From Amycolatopsis orientalis DSM 43388 (GTDB lineage Bacteria > Actinomycetota > Actinomycetes > Mycobacteriales > Pseudonocardiaceae): a DNA stretch of 64,000 bases. Position numbers and translations under genes: made by a program. Location: positions 1-64,000 of the forward strand of contig NZ_ASXG01000099.1 of assembly GCF_000411975.1 (NCBI RefSeq). The letters run 5' to 3'. A model generated the notes under the pieces. It saw nothing but the letters and a program-made list of their open reading frames with translations, was not told where the DNA came from and ran no database searches. Positions 25,087 through 33,578 of this stretch are shown here, in pieces. Within the stretch, counting starts at the first letter, position 1, and every line of letters begins with the position of its first letter.

Positions 25087-26036
25087 AGGCGGCCCGCTTC
25101 CCCGCCTGGGGCGCCGACCCGGTCGTCGACGAGGTGCCCGAGCCGGTCCGCGGAGACGGCGAAGTGCTGGTCGACATCCAGGCCGCGGCGGTGGCGCACC
25201 TGGACGTCACCGTCGCGAGCGGCACCTTCGGGCTGAAACCGCGGCTGCCTTACATCGGCGGGGTCGAAGGCGCCGGAATCGTCGTGGCGTGCGACGAGGA
25301 CTCCGGGCTCGAACCGGGCTGCCAGGTGATGCTGCGCGGCGGCGGGCTGGGCCTGAAACGCGACGGCACCTGGACCGAACGGGCCAGCGTCCCGGCCAAG
25401 GCGGTCACCCGGCTCGCCGCGCCGCTGGCTCCCGAGGTCGCCGCGACCTTCTTCGTTCCCGCGACGACCGCGTTCGTCACCCTGCACGACGTGGCGAAGC
25501 TGGGCGCCGACGAGGAGGTGATCGTCGTCGGCGCGGCCGGCGCGGTCGGCGCGATGGTGGCGCAGCAGGCCCGGCTCGCCGGCGCGAAGGTGACCGGCGT
25601 CGTCGGCCGCGCCGAGCAGCTCGCCGACGTGCCGGACGGCGTCGTCGGCGTCTGCCTCGACTCGGCGGAGGACACCGAACGGCTCGCGCGGGACCGTCCG
25701 GCCTCCCTGCTGGTCGACACTCTCGGCGGAGACGGGCTCATCACCCGCAGCCGCTGGGTCCGCCCGGGCGGACGGGCCGCGGTGATCGGCTACGTGACCG
25801 GCGCCGAAGCCAAGGTCGACCTGCCGTCCTGGCTCCTCGACGACGTCGCGCTGCTGCCGGTCAACATGATCCGCCGGGAGCGCGAGGCCCGCGAAGCCTG
25901 CGGCGATCTGATCAAGAAGCTGTCCGAGGGCGAACTGGAAGTGCGCGTCCAGCGCTACCGCCTCGCCGACGCGGGCGCCGCGCTCGCGGACCTGAAGGCC
26001 GGTCGCGTGCGCGGCCGTGCTGTCCTCGTCCCGTGA
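25083..26036 (+). CDS. Quinone-oxidoreductase-like MDR protein (zinc-independent)
   Basis: The 317-residue medium-chain dehydrogenase/reductase has an N-terminal GroES-like domain (GEVLVDIQAAAVAHLDVTVASG, LPYIGGVEGAGIVVA) and a Rossmann domain (EEVIVVGAAGAVGAMVAQQARLAGAKVTGV) that binds NADPH. The zinc-ligand pattern of alcohol dehydrogenases is absent, placing it with quinone and enoyl reductases. It is the last gene in the GTGA-coupled chain from the Rieske oxygenase, and probably reduces an enone or quinone intermediate. The start GTG 25083 is fixed by the overlap. The second IclR gene follows after 62 bases. Confidence 0.86.
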   Translation: MKAARFPAWGADPVVDEVPEPVRGDGEVLVDIQAAAVAHLDVTVASGTFGLKPRLPYIGGVEGAGIVVACDEDSGLEPGCQVMLRGGGLGLKRDGTWTERASVPAKAVTRLAAPLAPEVAATFFVPATTAFVTLHDVAKLGADEEVIVVGAAGAVGAMVAQQARLAGAKVTGVVGRAEQLADVPDGVVGVCLDSAEDTERLARDRPASLLVDTLGGDGLITRSRWVRPGGRAAVIGYVTGAEAKVDLPSWLLDDVALLPVNMIRREREAREACGDLIKKLSEGELEVRVQRYRLADAGAALADLKAGRVRGRAVLVP

Positions 26037-26044
26037 CCGGGTCC

Positions 26045-26086
26045 GGTCAGCGGACCGGTCCGTTGGCCGGACCCGTTCCGCTGACC
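26045..26086. promoter_or_regulatory. Inverted pair of GGTCAGCGGA sites before the second IclR gene
   Basis: GGTCAGCGGACC at 26045-26056 and its reverse GTTCCGCTGACC at 26075-26086 face each other across 18 bases. The left one is within GTCCG-GTCAG-CGGAC. This suggests autoregulation of the IclR gene at 26099. Confidence 0.5.
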
Positions 26087-26098
26087 GAACCTGGTTCC

Positions 26099-26869
26099 AT
26101 GACCGGCGGTGACTCCATGAACAGCGTCCTCGGCAAGGTCCAGCTCATCCTGGAAGCCTTCGGACCCGACGACGAGCACCTGAGCCTGACCGAGCTGTCC
26201 CGGCGCTCCGGCGTCGCGAAGGCGTCGGTGCACCGCCTGGCGCAGGAACTGCTCGCCTGGGGCCTGCTGGAACGCCGGGGCAGCGACTACTGGCTCGGGA
26301 TCCGGCTGTTCGAAATCGGCCAGCGCGTGCCGCGCCAGCGCATCCTCCGCGACGCCGCCCGCCCGTACATGGAGGATCTCTTCCAAGCCACCGGAGAAAC
26401 CATCCACCTCGCCGTCCCGGACGGCCGCGAGGTCCTCTACCTCGAGAAAGTGTCCGGCCACCGCCAGGTGACCACCCCGTCCCGCGTCGCCGGACGAGTG
26501 CCGATGCACTGCACGGCGACCGGCAAGGTGCTGCTCGCGTTCGGCCCGCGGAACCTGGTCGAGGAAGTGCTCGCCTCCCCACTCGAACGACGCACCCCGC
26601 ACACCGTCACCGCACCCGGCGTCCTGCTGAACGAACTGGCCCGCGCGAAGGCGAACGGCTACGCCGTCGAGTACGAACAGACCCGCGTCGGCTACGCGAG
26701 CGTCGCCATCCCGCTGACCGGAGCGACCGGCCTGACCACCGGCGCCCTGTCGATCACCGCGCCGACGGTCCGGGTGGACGTGGACAAATACACCGGTCTG
26801 CTCGCGATGGTCAGCCACCGGATCACCAAGACGCTCAGCGCGATGCGATCTTCGGCGGAGGTGCTTTAG
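26099..26869 (+). CDS. IclR-family transcriptional regulator (second of two paralogues)
   Basis: From ATG 26099 (or ATG 26117, six codons later) the protein has about 256 residues. It has an N-terminal winged helix (LTELSRRSGVAKASVHRLAQEL, GLLERRGSDYWLG) and an effector-binding domain (GETIHLAVPDGREVLYLEKV, CTATGKVLLAFGP). The DNA-binding half is nearly the same as in the regulator at 12112 while the effector domain differs more, consistent with duplication and divergence of ligand specificity. It ends the Rieske operon and has its own set of palindromic sites immediately upstream, so it probably controls the operon and itself. Confidence 0.9.
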   Translation: MTGGDSMNSVLGKVQLILEAFGPDDEHLSLTELSRRSGVAKASVHRLAQELLAWGLLERRGSDYWLGIRLFEIGQRVPRQRILRDAARPYMEDLFQATGETIHLAVPDGREVLYLEKVSGHRQVTTPSRVAGRVPMHCTATGKVLLAFGPRNLVEEVLASPLERRTPHTVTAPGVLLNELARAKANGYAVEYEQTRVGYASVAIPLTGATGLTTGALSITAPTVRVDVDKYTGLLAMVSHRITKTLSAMRSSAEVL

Positions 26870-27224
26870 GCACCGAGTGCTGGTCAGAGCACAGGGGACA
26901 CCCGCCCGGTGCGCGGCAGGTGGAGTTGAGTGGCCTTAGGGTTCGCGAGGATGCCAGCCCAGAAGGCACGCGCCCGGGAGCACAAGCCGCCAGGCGTCAA
27001 GCCCCGGGCTGCGCGGTACTGATCGCGGCGCGTTCTCGGTGAGACCGCGGCGGCTTTGGTGCGCAACGCGGCACCGCTCCCGACGTTGCACATCCGGCAC
27101 GATAGGCAGATGCCAGGCGTCGCGAAGCGAGTCGGTGAAGACGGTGGCGGGCGGCCCTCCCTTGCCGCCCGCCACCGTGGGTTGTCCGCGGGACAACCTT
27201 CCTCCGGTCCCCGACCGGAAGCTC
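26870..27224. other. Intergenic stretch between convergent IclR and glycosyltransferase genes
   Basis: These 355 bases hold no convincing gene; open frames here lack ribosome sites and recognisable protein sequence. The only clear element is the strong hairpin at 27142-27177. Confidence 0.5.
27142..27177 (-). terminator. Strong hairpin downstream of the glycosyltransferase gene
   Basis: A perfect 13-bp stem (CGGTGGCGGGCGG with CCGCCCGCCACCG) and a 10-base loop lie about 50 bases beyond the glycosyltransferase stop. It has no long T-run and could serve either convergent unit. Confidence 0.6.
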
Positions 27225-28355
27225 TCAGCCGCCGAGGATGCTGACTGCTCCGCCCGCACCCGGCATGGCGGCGATTGCCGCGGCGATCGCGGACGCCGCA
27301 TCCCGATAACCGTTGTCTCCCAGCACTTTGCCGACCGCGGCGCGGATGTCGGCTGGCGTGGCACGTTCGCCGTCGAGCGCGATTCCGGCACCCCGCTCGG
27401 CGAGGTGCGCGGCCAGAGCCGGTTGGTCGGCCGCTTGGTTGGGAAGTCCGACCACGGGCACCGCGTGCCGCATCGCCGCGGCCACTGTGCCGTGGCCCGC
27501 GTGGGTAACCACGGCGGCCGCCTCCGGGAACACCTTGGCGTGCGGGAGGAACGGCACGACGGCGGCGTCACCCGGCACGCGGACTCGCCGCGGGTCGACC
27601 ATGCCGGCGGTGACCAGCACCCGGTGCGAGCCGTCGTCGAGCGCGTCGAGGGTGCGTTGCACGCGGCTGGTCTGGTCCCATGCCGGGCCGGTGGAGAAGC
27701 TGGCCACGATCAGCGGGCGCTGGTCGCCGGCCGCCCACGGCGGCGTCCAGGCGGACGGCTCGACCGGCTCTTCGACCGGGCCAACGAAGGAGAACTCCGC
27801 GGGCAGCCGGGCGGCCAGCGGATCCAGCTCCGGCACGCTCGTGCACAGCGTGCGGAAGGGAGTCCAGGCGTCCCACAGCCGCTCGAGACGCGCGCGACCC
27901 CCAGCCGCGCGCGTCTCGTTGACCGCGGCCAGGACAGACTGCTCAAACGGACCGTGCGGGGGCGCCAACGCACCCGGGCAGCTGTGCACCAGCACCGCCG
28001 CCGGGATCTCGGCGCGTTCGGCGGCGGCGAGCGCGCCGAACATCAGGCAGTCGACGATCAGCCGGTCGGCCGGCTCGTCGGCGAGCAGCTGTCCGAGGTC
28101 GTCCAGGTGCTCGCGGCACGCCCACACGGCGTCGGCCAGGACCGGCATCCAGTCCCGCGGCGGCCGCGCCGGCCACCGCCGCTGGGCCGCGGGCAGCACG
28201 CGGAACGCGAACCCGAGCGCGGCGAAACGTTCCCGCTGCGCCTCGTACCCGGCGAAGGTCACCTGATGCCCGGCGGCCCGCAGCGCGGCGGCGATGCCGA
28301 TCGCGGGCACCTGGTTTCCCGCGCCGGGCCAGGTCAGGAAGAGGAATCGGCTCAT
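27225..28355 (-). CDS. Glycosyltransferase, family 1 (UGT/MGT macrolide-glycosyltransferase type)
   Basis: The 376-residue GT-B enzyme transfers a sugar from a nucleotide donor to a small acceptor. It starts MSRFLFLTWPGAGNQVPAIG, the usual N-terminal acceptor-domain strand, and contains the donor-site signature PFLPHAKVFPEAAAVVTHAGHGTVAAAM near residue 285, then PVVGLPNQAADQPALAAHLAERG. The spacing matches MGT, OleD and EryCIII-like enzymes. It overlaps the TetR gene by ATGA, so the regulator and transferase are one transcription unit. Such TetR-controlled glycosyltransferases often inactivate antibiotics or phenolics (family knowledge); the acceptor is not predictable. Confidence 0.88.
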   Translation of the reverse strand: MSRFLFLTWPGAGNQVPAIGIAAALRAAGHQVTFAGYEAQRERFAALGFAFRVLPAAQRRWPARPPRDWMPVLADAVWACREHLDDLGQLLADEPADRLIVDCLMFGALAAAERAEIPAAVLVHSCPGALAPPHGPFEQSVLAAVNETRAAGGRARLERLWDAWTPFRTLCTSVPELDPLAARLPAEFSFVGPVEEPVEPSAWTPPWAAGDQRPLIVASFSTGPAWDQTSRVQRTLDALDDGSHRVLVTAGMVDPRRVRVPGDAAVVPFLPHAKVFPEAAAVVTHAGHGTVAAAMRHAVPVVGLPNQAADQPALAAHLAERGAGIALDGERATPADIRAAVGKVLGDNGYRDAASAIAAAIAAMPGAGGAVSILGG

Positions 28356-28942
28356 TGCCTGCTCCGCACGATCGACTCGATCATCAGCCGCATGGTCGCT
28401 TCTGCCTCGGTGCGCGAGCGGCCGAAGTCCCGCCGCAGCAGCTTCCAGGTGTAGACGTCGGAGGCACAGACCAGCGCGTCCAGGACGCGGGCCCGCTCGT
28501 CCGCCTGCCGGGTGGTCAGCAGCGGCCCCAGCAGGTGCTCGACCCGTTGCCGGTGTTTGGCCCTGCCGACCTCGACGATCGGGCTCACCGCCGGATCCGT
28601 TTCGTCGGCCAGGGTGCGGACGACCACGTCGCCGAACTGCTCGTAGTGGTCGAACCAGGTCCGCACGGCGGCGTCGACATCACCCGGCTCGGCACCGTAC
28701 AGCTGCTCGGCGATCTCCGCGAGGAGGTGCTCGAAAGCCACCTGGAACAGCTCTGTCTTGCTGCCGGCCACCCGCAGCACGGTCTGCACCGTCACCCCCG
28801 CGCCGGCCGCGACGTCCTCCAGCCGGATGTCGGCGCGCAGCCGCTGCCGCAGCAGATCGGCGGCAGCGTTGAACACACGCCGCCGGGTGGCCTCGGCCGC
28901 CTCCGCTCTCGCGCGCATCCGGTAGGGCCGCCCAGAATTCAT
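28352..28942 (-). CDS. TetR-family repressor of the glycosyltransferase
   Basis: The 196-residue protein has an N-terminal TetR helix-turn-helix (RRRVFNAAADLLRQ, IRLEDVAAGAGVTVQTVLRVAGSKTELF). VLRVAGSK replaces the more common LYYHFPSK in the recognition helix and turn. The rest is the helical ligand domain. The gene appears to be leaderless: no Shine-Dalgarno precedes ATG 28942, while a TAATCT -10 box sits 7 bases upstream and lies within a palindrome, implying autorepression. It is translationally coupled to the glycosyltransferase, which is therefore probably induced by the ligand of this repressor. Confidence 0.88.
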   Translation of the reverse strand: MNSGRPYRMRARAEAAEATRRRVFNAAADLLRQRLRADIRLEDVAAGAGVTVQTVLRVAGSKTELFQVAFEHLLAEIAEQLYGAEPGDVDAAVRTWFDHYEQFGDVVVRTLADETDPAVSPIVEVGRAKHRQRVEHLLGPLLTTRQADERARVLDALVCASDVYTWKLLRRDFGRSRTEAEATMRLMIESIVRSRQ

Positions 28943-28957
28943 GTTAGTCAGATTAAC
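28943..28957 (-). promoter_or_regulatory. Autoregulatory palindrome and leaderless -10 box for the TetR gene
   Basis: GTTAGTCAGATTAAC is an imperfect palindrome immediately before the start codon. On the minus strand TAATCT (28950-28955) sits where the -10 element of a leaderless transcript starting at the ATG would be. Confidence 0.5.
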
Positions 28958-29149
28958 ACGAAATTGGCCGCCGAGGGAACGGAGCGGGACGACCGGTGGC
29001 CTCCGCCGTCCGCACCGCCTTCGAACACAGCGAACAAGCGGACCAAGACCGACGAGTCCGAGGCAGCGCCATAGTCACCGGCACGAGGTGCCGCCCATTC
29101 GCAGGCATGCCCCGCGGAGCCGCACGACGCGATACGGAGGAACCGGCGG

Positions 29150-30400
29150 TCAAGACACCGCCATCGCCCCGGCCGCAAAGCGGGTGCGGAGCCACTCCCC
29201 CATTTCCGCGCCGGCCAGCGTCGCCCCGGAGGTCATTCCTTCCCGCAGCGGAGCGCCGAAATGGCGGCCGGGCACCCGCACGTGCGTGATGTCCGCGGCG
29301 CCGCTCAGGTCGCGGAACCGCTGGGCGTCGGCCGGGAAGCACGCCTGGTCGCCGGTCAGTTCCACGAGCAGCGTCGGCACCGTCACGTCGGGCAGGCACG
29401 CCGCCAGGTCCGCGTTGCCCGAAATCGCCGACCAAGTCGACAGCCACGAATCCGGGGTCGTCAGGCGCCCGAAGCCCAGGACTCCGTAGTTGGTGAGGTC
29501 CGGGCGGCGGCCGAACAGCGAGCCGTACGGGCGGTCGTTCGGGTCCAGGGACAGGTCGACCGAGCGCAGGTCGGCATCGGTGCGGTAGACGGTCAGGACG
29601 CCGGTGGCCAGCGCGGTCCGGCGATCGGCGGCGTCCCGGGTTTCGCCGTACCTGCGCCGCGCCGCCGCGGACTGCTCGGCGAGTTCGCGGGCCTGTGCGT
29701 CGATCCGGGCGATCCGGTCGTACTGTGCCTTCCGGTAGGCCGCGACGAACTCTTCCGAGTACGCGGACGAGCCGGGCGGTTCGGCGAAGCCGTTGGGCGG
29801 GAGGTACGGGTCCAGGTCCGGCGCGGCCGAGCGCGGGTCCCGCTCGTCGACGACCGACGGATCGATCAGCCGCAGCAGCAGCGCGCCCTGGCCGGGGTGC
29901 GGGGCCATCATCAGGAACCCGTCCGCGAGCGGCATTTCGACCTCCCCGAGCGGAACCGGCTTCCCGCTCGGGGCCTTGCGCAGCCGCTCCGCGGCCGGGC
30001 GGGCGGCCTGCTGGAGGTAGAACGCGGCCAGCGCGGCGCCGCCGGAGTGTCCGATGAGGACTACCCGCGAGAATCCCTTGTCCCGCAGGAAGACGTTCCC
30101 GGCGGCCAGGTCGAGCAGAGCTTGCTCGTGCAGCAGGGTCAGGTCGTTGCCGACGGTCCGGGTGCCCTGGGTCCACACCGCGTATCCCTGGCTCAGCAGC
30201 TCCGGCACCAGCACGTGATGCGAGAAGTCCTGCCGCGGATGCATCAGCACCGCCACCGTGGTCGCGCCGGGGACTGTCCTCAGCAGACCGTTCACGGTCG
30301 CGCCGTCGCTCGTGGAGAGCTGGTGCGCGGTCGTGGTCGTCGCCTCGGGCAGCTCCGCCGGGGCGAGATACCGGCCGGCGCCGAGTCCGTTCTCAGCCAT
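29150..30400 (-). CDS. Alpha/beta hydrolase of the second aromatic block
   Basis: The 416-residue protein has an oxyanion strand (VAVLMHPRQDFSHHV), a nucleophile elbow VVLIGHSGGAALAAFY with Ser near residue 119, a long inserted cap of about 150 residues (MAPHPGQGALLLRLIDPSVV onward), the acid strand LLVELTGDQACFP and a C-terminal His in VPGRHFGAPL. The triad looks complete. It is larger than the usual ~280-residue hydrolases. Its 5' end overlaps the 84-residue gene by 8 bases, making it the last gene of the minus-strand unit that starts with the AMP ligase. It may release the final product of that pathway. Substrate unknown. Confidence 0.82.
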   Translation of the reverse strand: MAENGLGAGRYLAPAELPEATTTTAHQLSTSDGATVNGLLRTVPGATTVAVLMHPRQDFSHHVLVPELLSQGYAVWTQGTRTVGNDLTLLHEQALLDLAAGNVFLRDKGFSRVVLIGHSGGAALAAFYLQQAARPAAERLRKAPSGKPVPLGEVEMPLADGFLMMAPHPGQGALLLRLIDPSVVDERDPRSAAPDLDPYLPPNGFAEPPGSSAYSEEFVAAYRKAQYDRIARIDAQARELAEQSAAARRRYGETRDAADRRTALATGVLTVYRTDADLRSVDLSLDPNDRPYGSLFGRRPDLTNYGVLGFGRLTTPDSWLSTWSAISGNADLAACLPDVTVPTLLVELTGDQACFPADAQRFRDLSGAADITHVRVPGRHFGAPLREGMTSGATLAGAEMGEWLRTRFAAGAMAVS

Positions 30401-30647
30401 CGGACCGCCTTTCGACCCGCAACGCGTTCTTGTCGTGCTGAGTGATCACGGATCCTTCCAGCCCGGCCACCGCGCTGTACCAGACCGCGTGCCGGCACCC
30501 GGTCGCGCGGCGGTCGATCACGATGGTTTCCGGTGCGGTGACGCGGAAATACGGCCCGATCCGGTCGACGGTGGTGTGCTCGTCTTGGCGCGCGACGTCG
30601 ACCACGCCGACGTTTTCGGGCACATCGAGAACGTAGAACCGGGCCAT
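30393..30647 (-). CDS. 84-residue protein of unknown function
   Basis: The protein reads MARFYVLDVPENVGVVDVAR, a central RIGPYFRVTAPETIVIDRR and a C-terminal SVITQHDKNALRV. It is predicted to be mostly beta strand with no signal peptide or membrane segment. I do not recognise a family. It lies one base after the VOC-family gene and overlaps the hydrolase gene, so it is embedded in the aromatic block, and the tight packing argues that it is translated and pathway-specific. A small accessory or cyclase-like enzyme is possible but unsupported. Confidence 0.65.
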   Translation of the reverse strand: MARFYVLDVPENVGVVDVARQDEHTTVDRIGPYFRVTAPETIVIDRRATGCRHAVWYSAVAGLEGSVITQHDKNALRVERRSDG

Positions 30648-30648
30648 G

Positions 30649-31287
30649 TCAGACCAGCTCCTTCCCCGCCGGCTCCCACGACGCCGCCCGCTCGACGATC
30701 AGCTCCGCCTTGCGGGTCAGCAGCTGGTCCATCGACGGCGCGTCGCCGGACACGACGTCGCACAGCGCCTGCAGGGTCAGCTCCGCGTCGAGGTCCTCCT
30801 GCGGCGTGACCGGGCGCAGCGCGCGGGTGATCTCGACCATGTAGCCGTTCGGGTCGTGCGTGTAGATGGATTCGATGGTCTCGTGCATCACCTGCATTTC
30901 CACCGGCCATTCGGATTCGTCCAGGCGGCGGCGGTACTCCAGCAGGTCTTCCTCGTCCGCGACATTGATCGCGAGATGCCTGCTGTCGGCGAAGAACTTC
31001 GGCGTGCCGTGCGGCAGCCGGGCCCAGGCGTCGCCGGGCGCGGTCTGGTCGCCCGCCGGTTCCCAGCCGAAGTAGTAGAAGAACGCCAGCCGGTCGCCGC
31101 CGCCGATGTCGAAGAAGAAGTGGATGAAGTCCGGGTGCCGTTCCGGACCCCAGCCGGCCGCGCAGATCGAGTGCACGATCGGGAACTTGAGCACGTCGCG
31201 GTAGAACCGGACGGTGGCGGCCGGGTCGAAGGTCGGGAACGCGGCGTGGTCGACCCCGCGCACCCGGTGCACTGGCTTGTCAGTCAT
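30649..31287 (-). CDS. VOC-family protein, type I extradiol-dioxygenase or lyase-like
   Basis: The 212-residue protein has two vicinal-oxygen-chelate modules. The first starts VRGVDHAAFPTFDPAATVRFYRDVLKFP with a likely metal His14 and includes DFIHFFFDIGGGDRLAFFYYF. The second has SRHLAINVADEEDLLEYRRRL and IYTHDPNGYMVEITR, with His and Glu in ligand positions. The His/His/Glu pattern fits metal-dependent VOC enzymes such as extradiol dioxygenases or glyoxalase-type isomerases. It is 12 bases downstream of the isomerase-family gene. In this block it may carry out ring cleavage or process a ring-fission product (inference). Confidence 0.82.
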   Translation of the reverse strand: MTDKPVHRVRGVDHAAFPTFDPAATVRFYRDVLKFPIVHSICAAGWGPERHPDFIHFFFDIGGGDRLAFFYYFGWEPAGDQTAPGDAWARLPHGTPKFFADSRHLAINVADEEDLLEYRRRLDESEWPVEMQVMHETIESIYTHDPNGYMVEITRALRPVTPQEDLDAELTLQALCDVVSGDAPSMDQLLTRKAELIVERAASWEPAGKELV

Positions 31288-31299
31288 CGGAACTCCTTG

Positions 31300-32058
31300 T
31301 CAGACCTGGACGTTGGCGTCGGCGCGCAGCAGCGAACCCGCGCCGGGAAGATCGACGGGCAGGCCGAGGCCGCGCAGGATCGAGTACGCGCCCGCGGTGG
31401 CCGCCGACAGCACCGGCAGCCCGAACTCCTCTTCCGCGGGCTGGACGAGGTCGAGCGACGGCATCTGGACGCAGCACGAAATCACCAGCGAGTCGCTGTC
31501 GCTCAAGTCGAGTTCGCGGGCCGCGGCCAGCACCGTCTCGCCGGGAATGCAGCCGACTTCGGCGTTGTCCGCGACGCCGAGCGCGCGCCAGCCGGTGATC
31601 GTGAACCCTTCGGCTTCAAGGTATTCGACGACCGTGCGCGCCACGGATTCGGTGTAGGGCATGACCAACGCGACCCGCTTCGCCGCGAGGTCGCTCAACA
31701 CCCGCACCAGCGCGCCCGCGCTGGACAGCACCTTCGTGTCCGATCCGCCGAGTGCGAGCTGCTCGGCGATCCGCAGCTCGGCGTCGCGGTGCTCGCCCGC
31801 ACCCATGGCCATCACCGCGACGAGACAGGCGTAGAGCAGCACGTCCGTCTGCGCGTCGCCGATCTCCAGCACGCATCGCTCGCGCTGCGCGTTCATCGCG
31901 CGCAACTGTTCGGGCGTGACGGCGTGCATCCGCATCCGGCTGGAGTGGAAGGAAAACTCGACACCGTCCACGCGCCGCAGCAGCCGCGGCAGCTCGGTCT
32001 CGACAGTCACGTTCGAGCTCGGCACGATCAGCCCGACGCGCCGGGAATTGCTGGTCAC
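31300..32058 (-). CDS. Maleate isomerase / Asp-Glu racemase superfamily enzyme
   Basis: From GTG 32058 (AGGAGG upstream, overlapping the previous stop as GTGA) the protein has 252 residues. Two-domain pseudo-symmetry with paired catalytic cysteines is typical of maleate cis-trans isomerase and arylmalonate decarboxylase. The first Cys is in DVLLYACLVAVMAMG near residue 80 and the second in SLVISCCVQMPSLD near 195. The opening RVGLIVPSSNVTVETELPRL is also typical of maleate isomerases. In a ring-degradation operon it could isomerise a cis-unsaturated dicarboxylate such as maleate or maleylpyruvate-derived acid. The exact substrate is inference. Confidence 0.83.
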   Translation of the reverse strand: MTSNSRRVGLIVPSSNVTVETELPRLLRRVDGVEFSFHSSRMRMHAVTPEQLRAMNAQRERCVLEIGDAQTDVLLYACLVAVMAMGAGEHRDAELRIAEQLALGGSDTKVLSSAGALVRVLSDLAAKRVALVMPYTESVARTVVEYLEAEGFTITGWRALGVADNAEVGCIPGETVLAAARELDLSDSDSLVISCCVQMPSLDLVQPAEEEFGLPVLSAATAGAYSILRGLGLPVDLPGAGSLLRADANVQV

Positions 32059-33578
32059 GAATCCTCCTGGGAGACAGTCACGAAATCGGCCCGGCCGGCG
32101 CCGACCGAAGTGGCCGCGAAGGCCCGCGCGGACCGCGGCAGGTCCACTCCGACCGTCCGCTGGGTCTGCAGCCGCAGCCGCTCGGCGAGGTCCACCCGGG
32201 CCCAGAACTCCCCGGGTTTCCCGGTCACCAGCACCGGCCCGGCGCCCGCGGCGAGCCGCGCGACCGTCCGGTCGGCGGCCTCGCCCCACACGTCCGGCTC
32301 GGTCCACGCGACCTCCTCGACCGGCTGCCCGAGGTCCGCTCGCGGGACCGCCCGCGCGGGCAGCTGGATTCCGTTGCCGCGCAACGGTTGTGCCAACACC
32401 CACTCCGCCGGGTCGCCGGACGGCGCGGCGCCCAGCCACTCCAGCGCGGTGCGCACGACCTCGGGTTCCGAGGCGGCGTAGTCGGCCATGGTGAGGTTTC
32501 CGGAGCGGGTCATGTAGGACAGGCCCAGCCGCTCGGCCGGCCAATCCGCCCGCCAGCGGTAGGAGTCCCACCACCGCTGGCTGCGGCCGGCGAGCTGCTT
32601 GAACCGCTCGACCGCCGGCCGGCGGGCCCGCTCGTACGCGGCGAAGGCGGCCGTCGCCGAGCTTTCCCCGGCAAGGGCGTCCGCCAGCGCGATCGCGTCT
32701 TCCAGCGCCAGCTTGGTACCCGAGCCGAGCGTGTAATGCGCGGTGTGCGCGGCGTCGCCGAGCAGCACGACGTTCCCGACGTGCCACCGGTCGAGGCCGA
32801 GGTTGACGAACCGGCTCCACCGCGTGCGGTTCGCGAGCAGTTCCCCGCCGCGCAACTGGTCCGAGAGCACGTTTTCGAGCAGCCGCACGCTCTGCTGGTC
32901 CGTTTCGCCGGGCGCGGTCGCCGCGTCGAACGCGCCGAGGCCGGCGTCGGTCCAGGTTTCGTCGTCCACTTCGATCAGGAACGTGCTGCGGTCCTCGGCA
33001 TACGGGTACGCGTGCGTGACGAAGAGCTGGTTCCCGCGCCGGACCGACGCGAAAAACGCGGACGAGGCGGCGAACGGCGCGCCGCACCAGACGTACCGCG
33101 TCCGCCCGAGGCTGGTGCGGACGCCCAGTTCGGCGCTGAGCTTGGCGCGCGTCCCGCTGCCGACGCCGTCCGCCGCGATCACGACGTCGCCGTTCACCGA
33201 GCCGAGATCCGCGCGGGACCCGGCCCGGTACTCGACGCCGACCTCGGTCGCCGCTTCGGTCAGGACTCGCAGCAGCGCGGCGCGGCCGACCGCGAGGTTC
33301 CGCGCGCCGTGCAGGCACACGGACCGGTCCTCGGCGGCGAACCGCAATTCGTGGCCGACGTAGCTGACCTCCCGGACCCGGTCCGCGGTCTCCGGATCGG
33401 CCTGTTCGAGATTGCGCATGGTGGCCTCGGTCAGGCCGACGCCGAACCCGAACGTGCCCTGCGCGCCGTCCATGCGTTCGTGGACGACCACTTCCAGAGC
33501 CGGCTCGCGCAGTTTCAGCAGCCGGGCGGCATACAGCCCGCCGGGGCCGCCGCCGAGCACGGTCACCCGCCGGGTCAT
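32055..33578 (-). CDS. FAD-dependent aromatic monooxygenase, salicylyl-CoA 5-hydroxylase-like
   Basis: The 507-residue flavoprotein starts at ATG 33578, overlapping the ligase stop. Its N terminus VTVLGGGPGGLYAARLLKLR and the FGFGVGLTEATMRNLEQADP segment closely recall salicylyl-CoA 5-hydroxylase (SdgC type) and the flavin half of 2-aminobenzoyl-CoA monooxygenase/reductase. It also has VVIAADGVGSGTR and VVLLGDAAHTAHYTLGSGTK for FAD binding. About 100 C-terminal residues after the hydroxylase fold do not match an old-yellow-enzyme barrel, so it is shorter than the bifunctional enzymes. Next to an aryl-AMP ligase, it probably hydroxylates an activated aromatic acid. Family confidence is good; the substrate is inferred. 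Confidence 0.83.
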   Translation of the reverse strand: MTRRVTVLGGGPGGLYAARLLKLREPALEVVVHERMDGAQGTFGFGVGLTEATMRNLEQADPETADRVREVSYVGHELRFAAEDRSVCLHGARNLAVGRAALLRVLTEAATEVGVEYRAGSRADLGSVNGDVVIAADGVGSGTRAKLSAELGVRTSLGRTRYVWCGAPFAASSAFFASVRRGNQLFVTHAYPYAEDRSTFLIEVDDETWTDAGLGAFDAATAPGETDQQSVRLLENVLSDQLRGGELLANRTRWSRFVNLGLDRWHVGNVVLLGDAAHTAHYTLGSGTKLALEDAIALADALAGESSATAAFAAYERARRPAVERFKQLAGRSQRWWDSYRWRADWPAERLGLSYMTRSGNLTMADYAASEPEVVRTALEWLGAAPSGDPAEWVLAQPLRGNGIQLPARAVPRADLGQPVEEVAWTEPDVWGEAADRTVARLAAGAGPVLVTGKPGEFWARVDLAERLRLQTQRTVGVDLPRSARAFAATSVGAGRADFVTVSQEDS

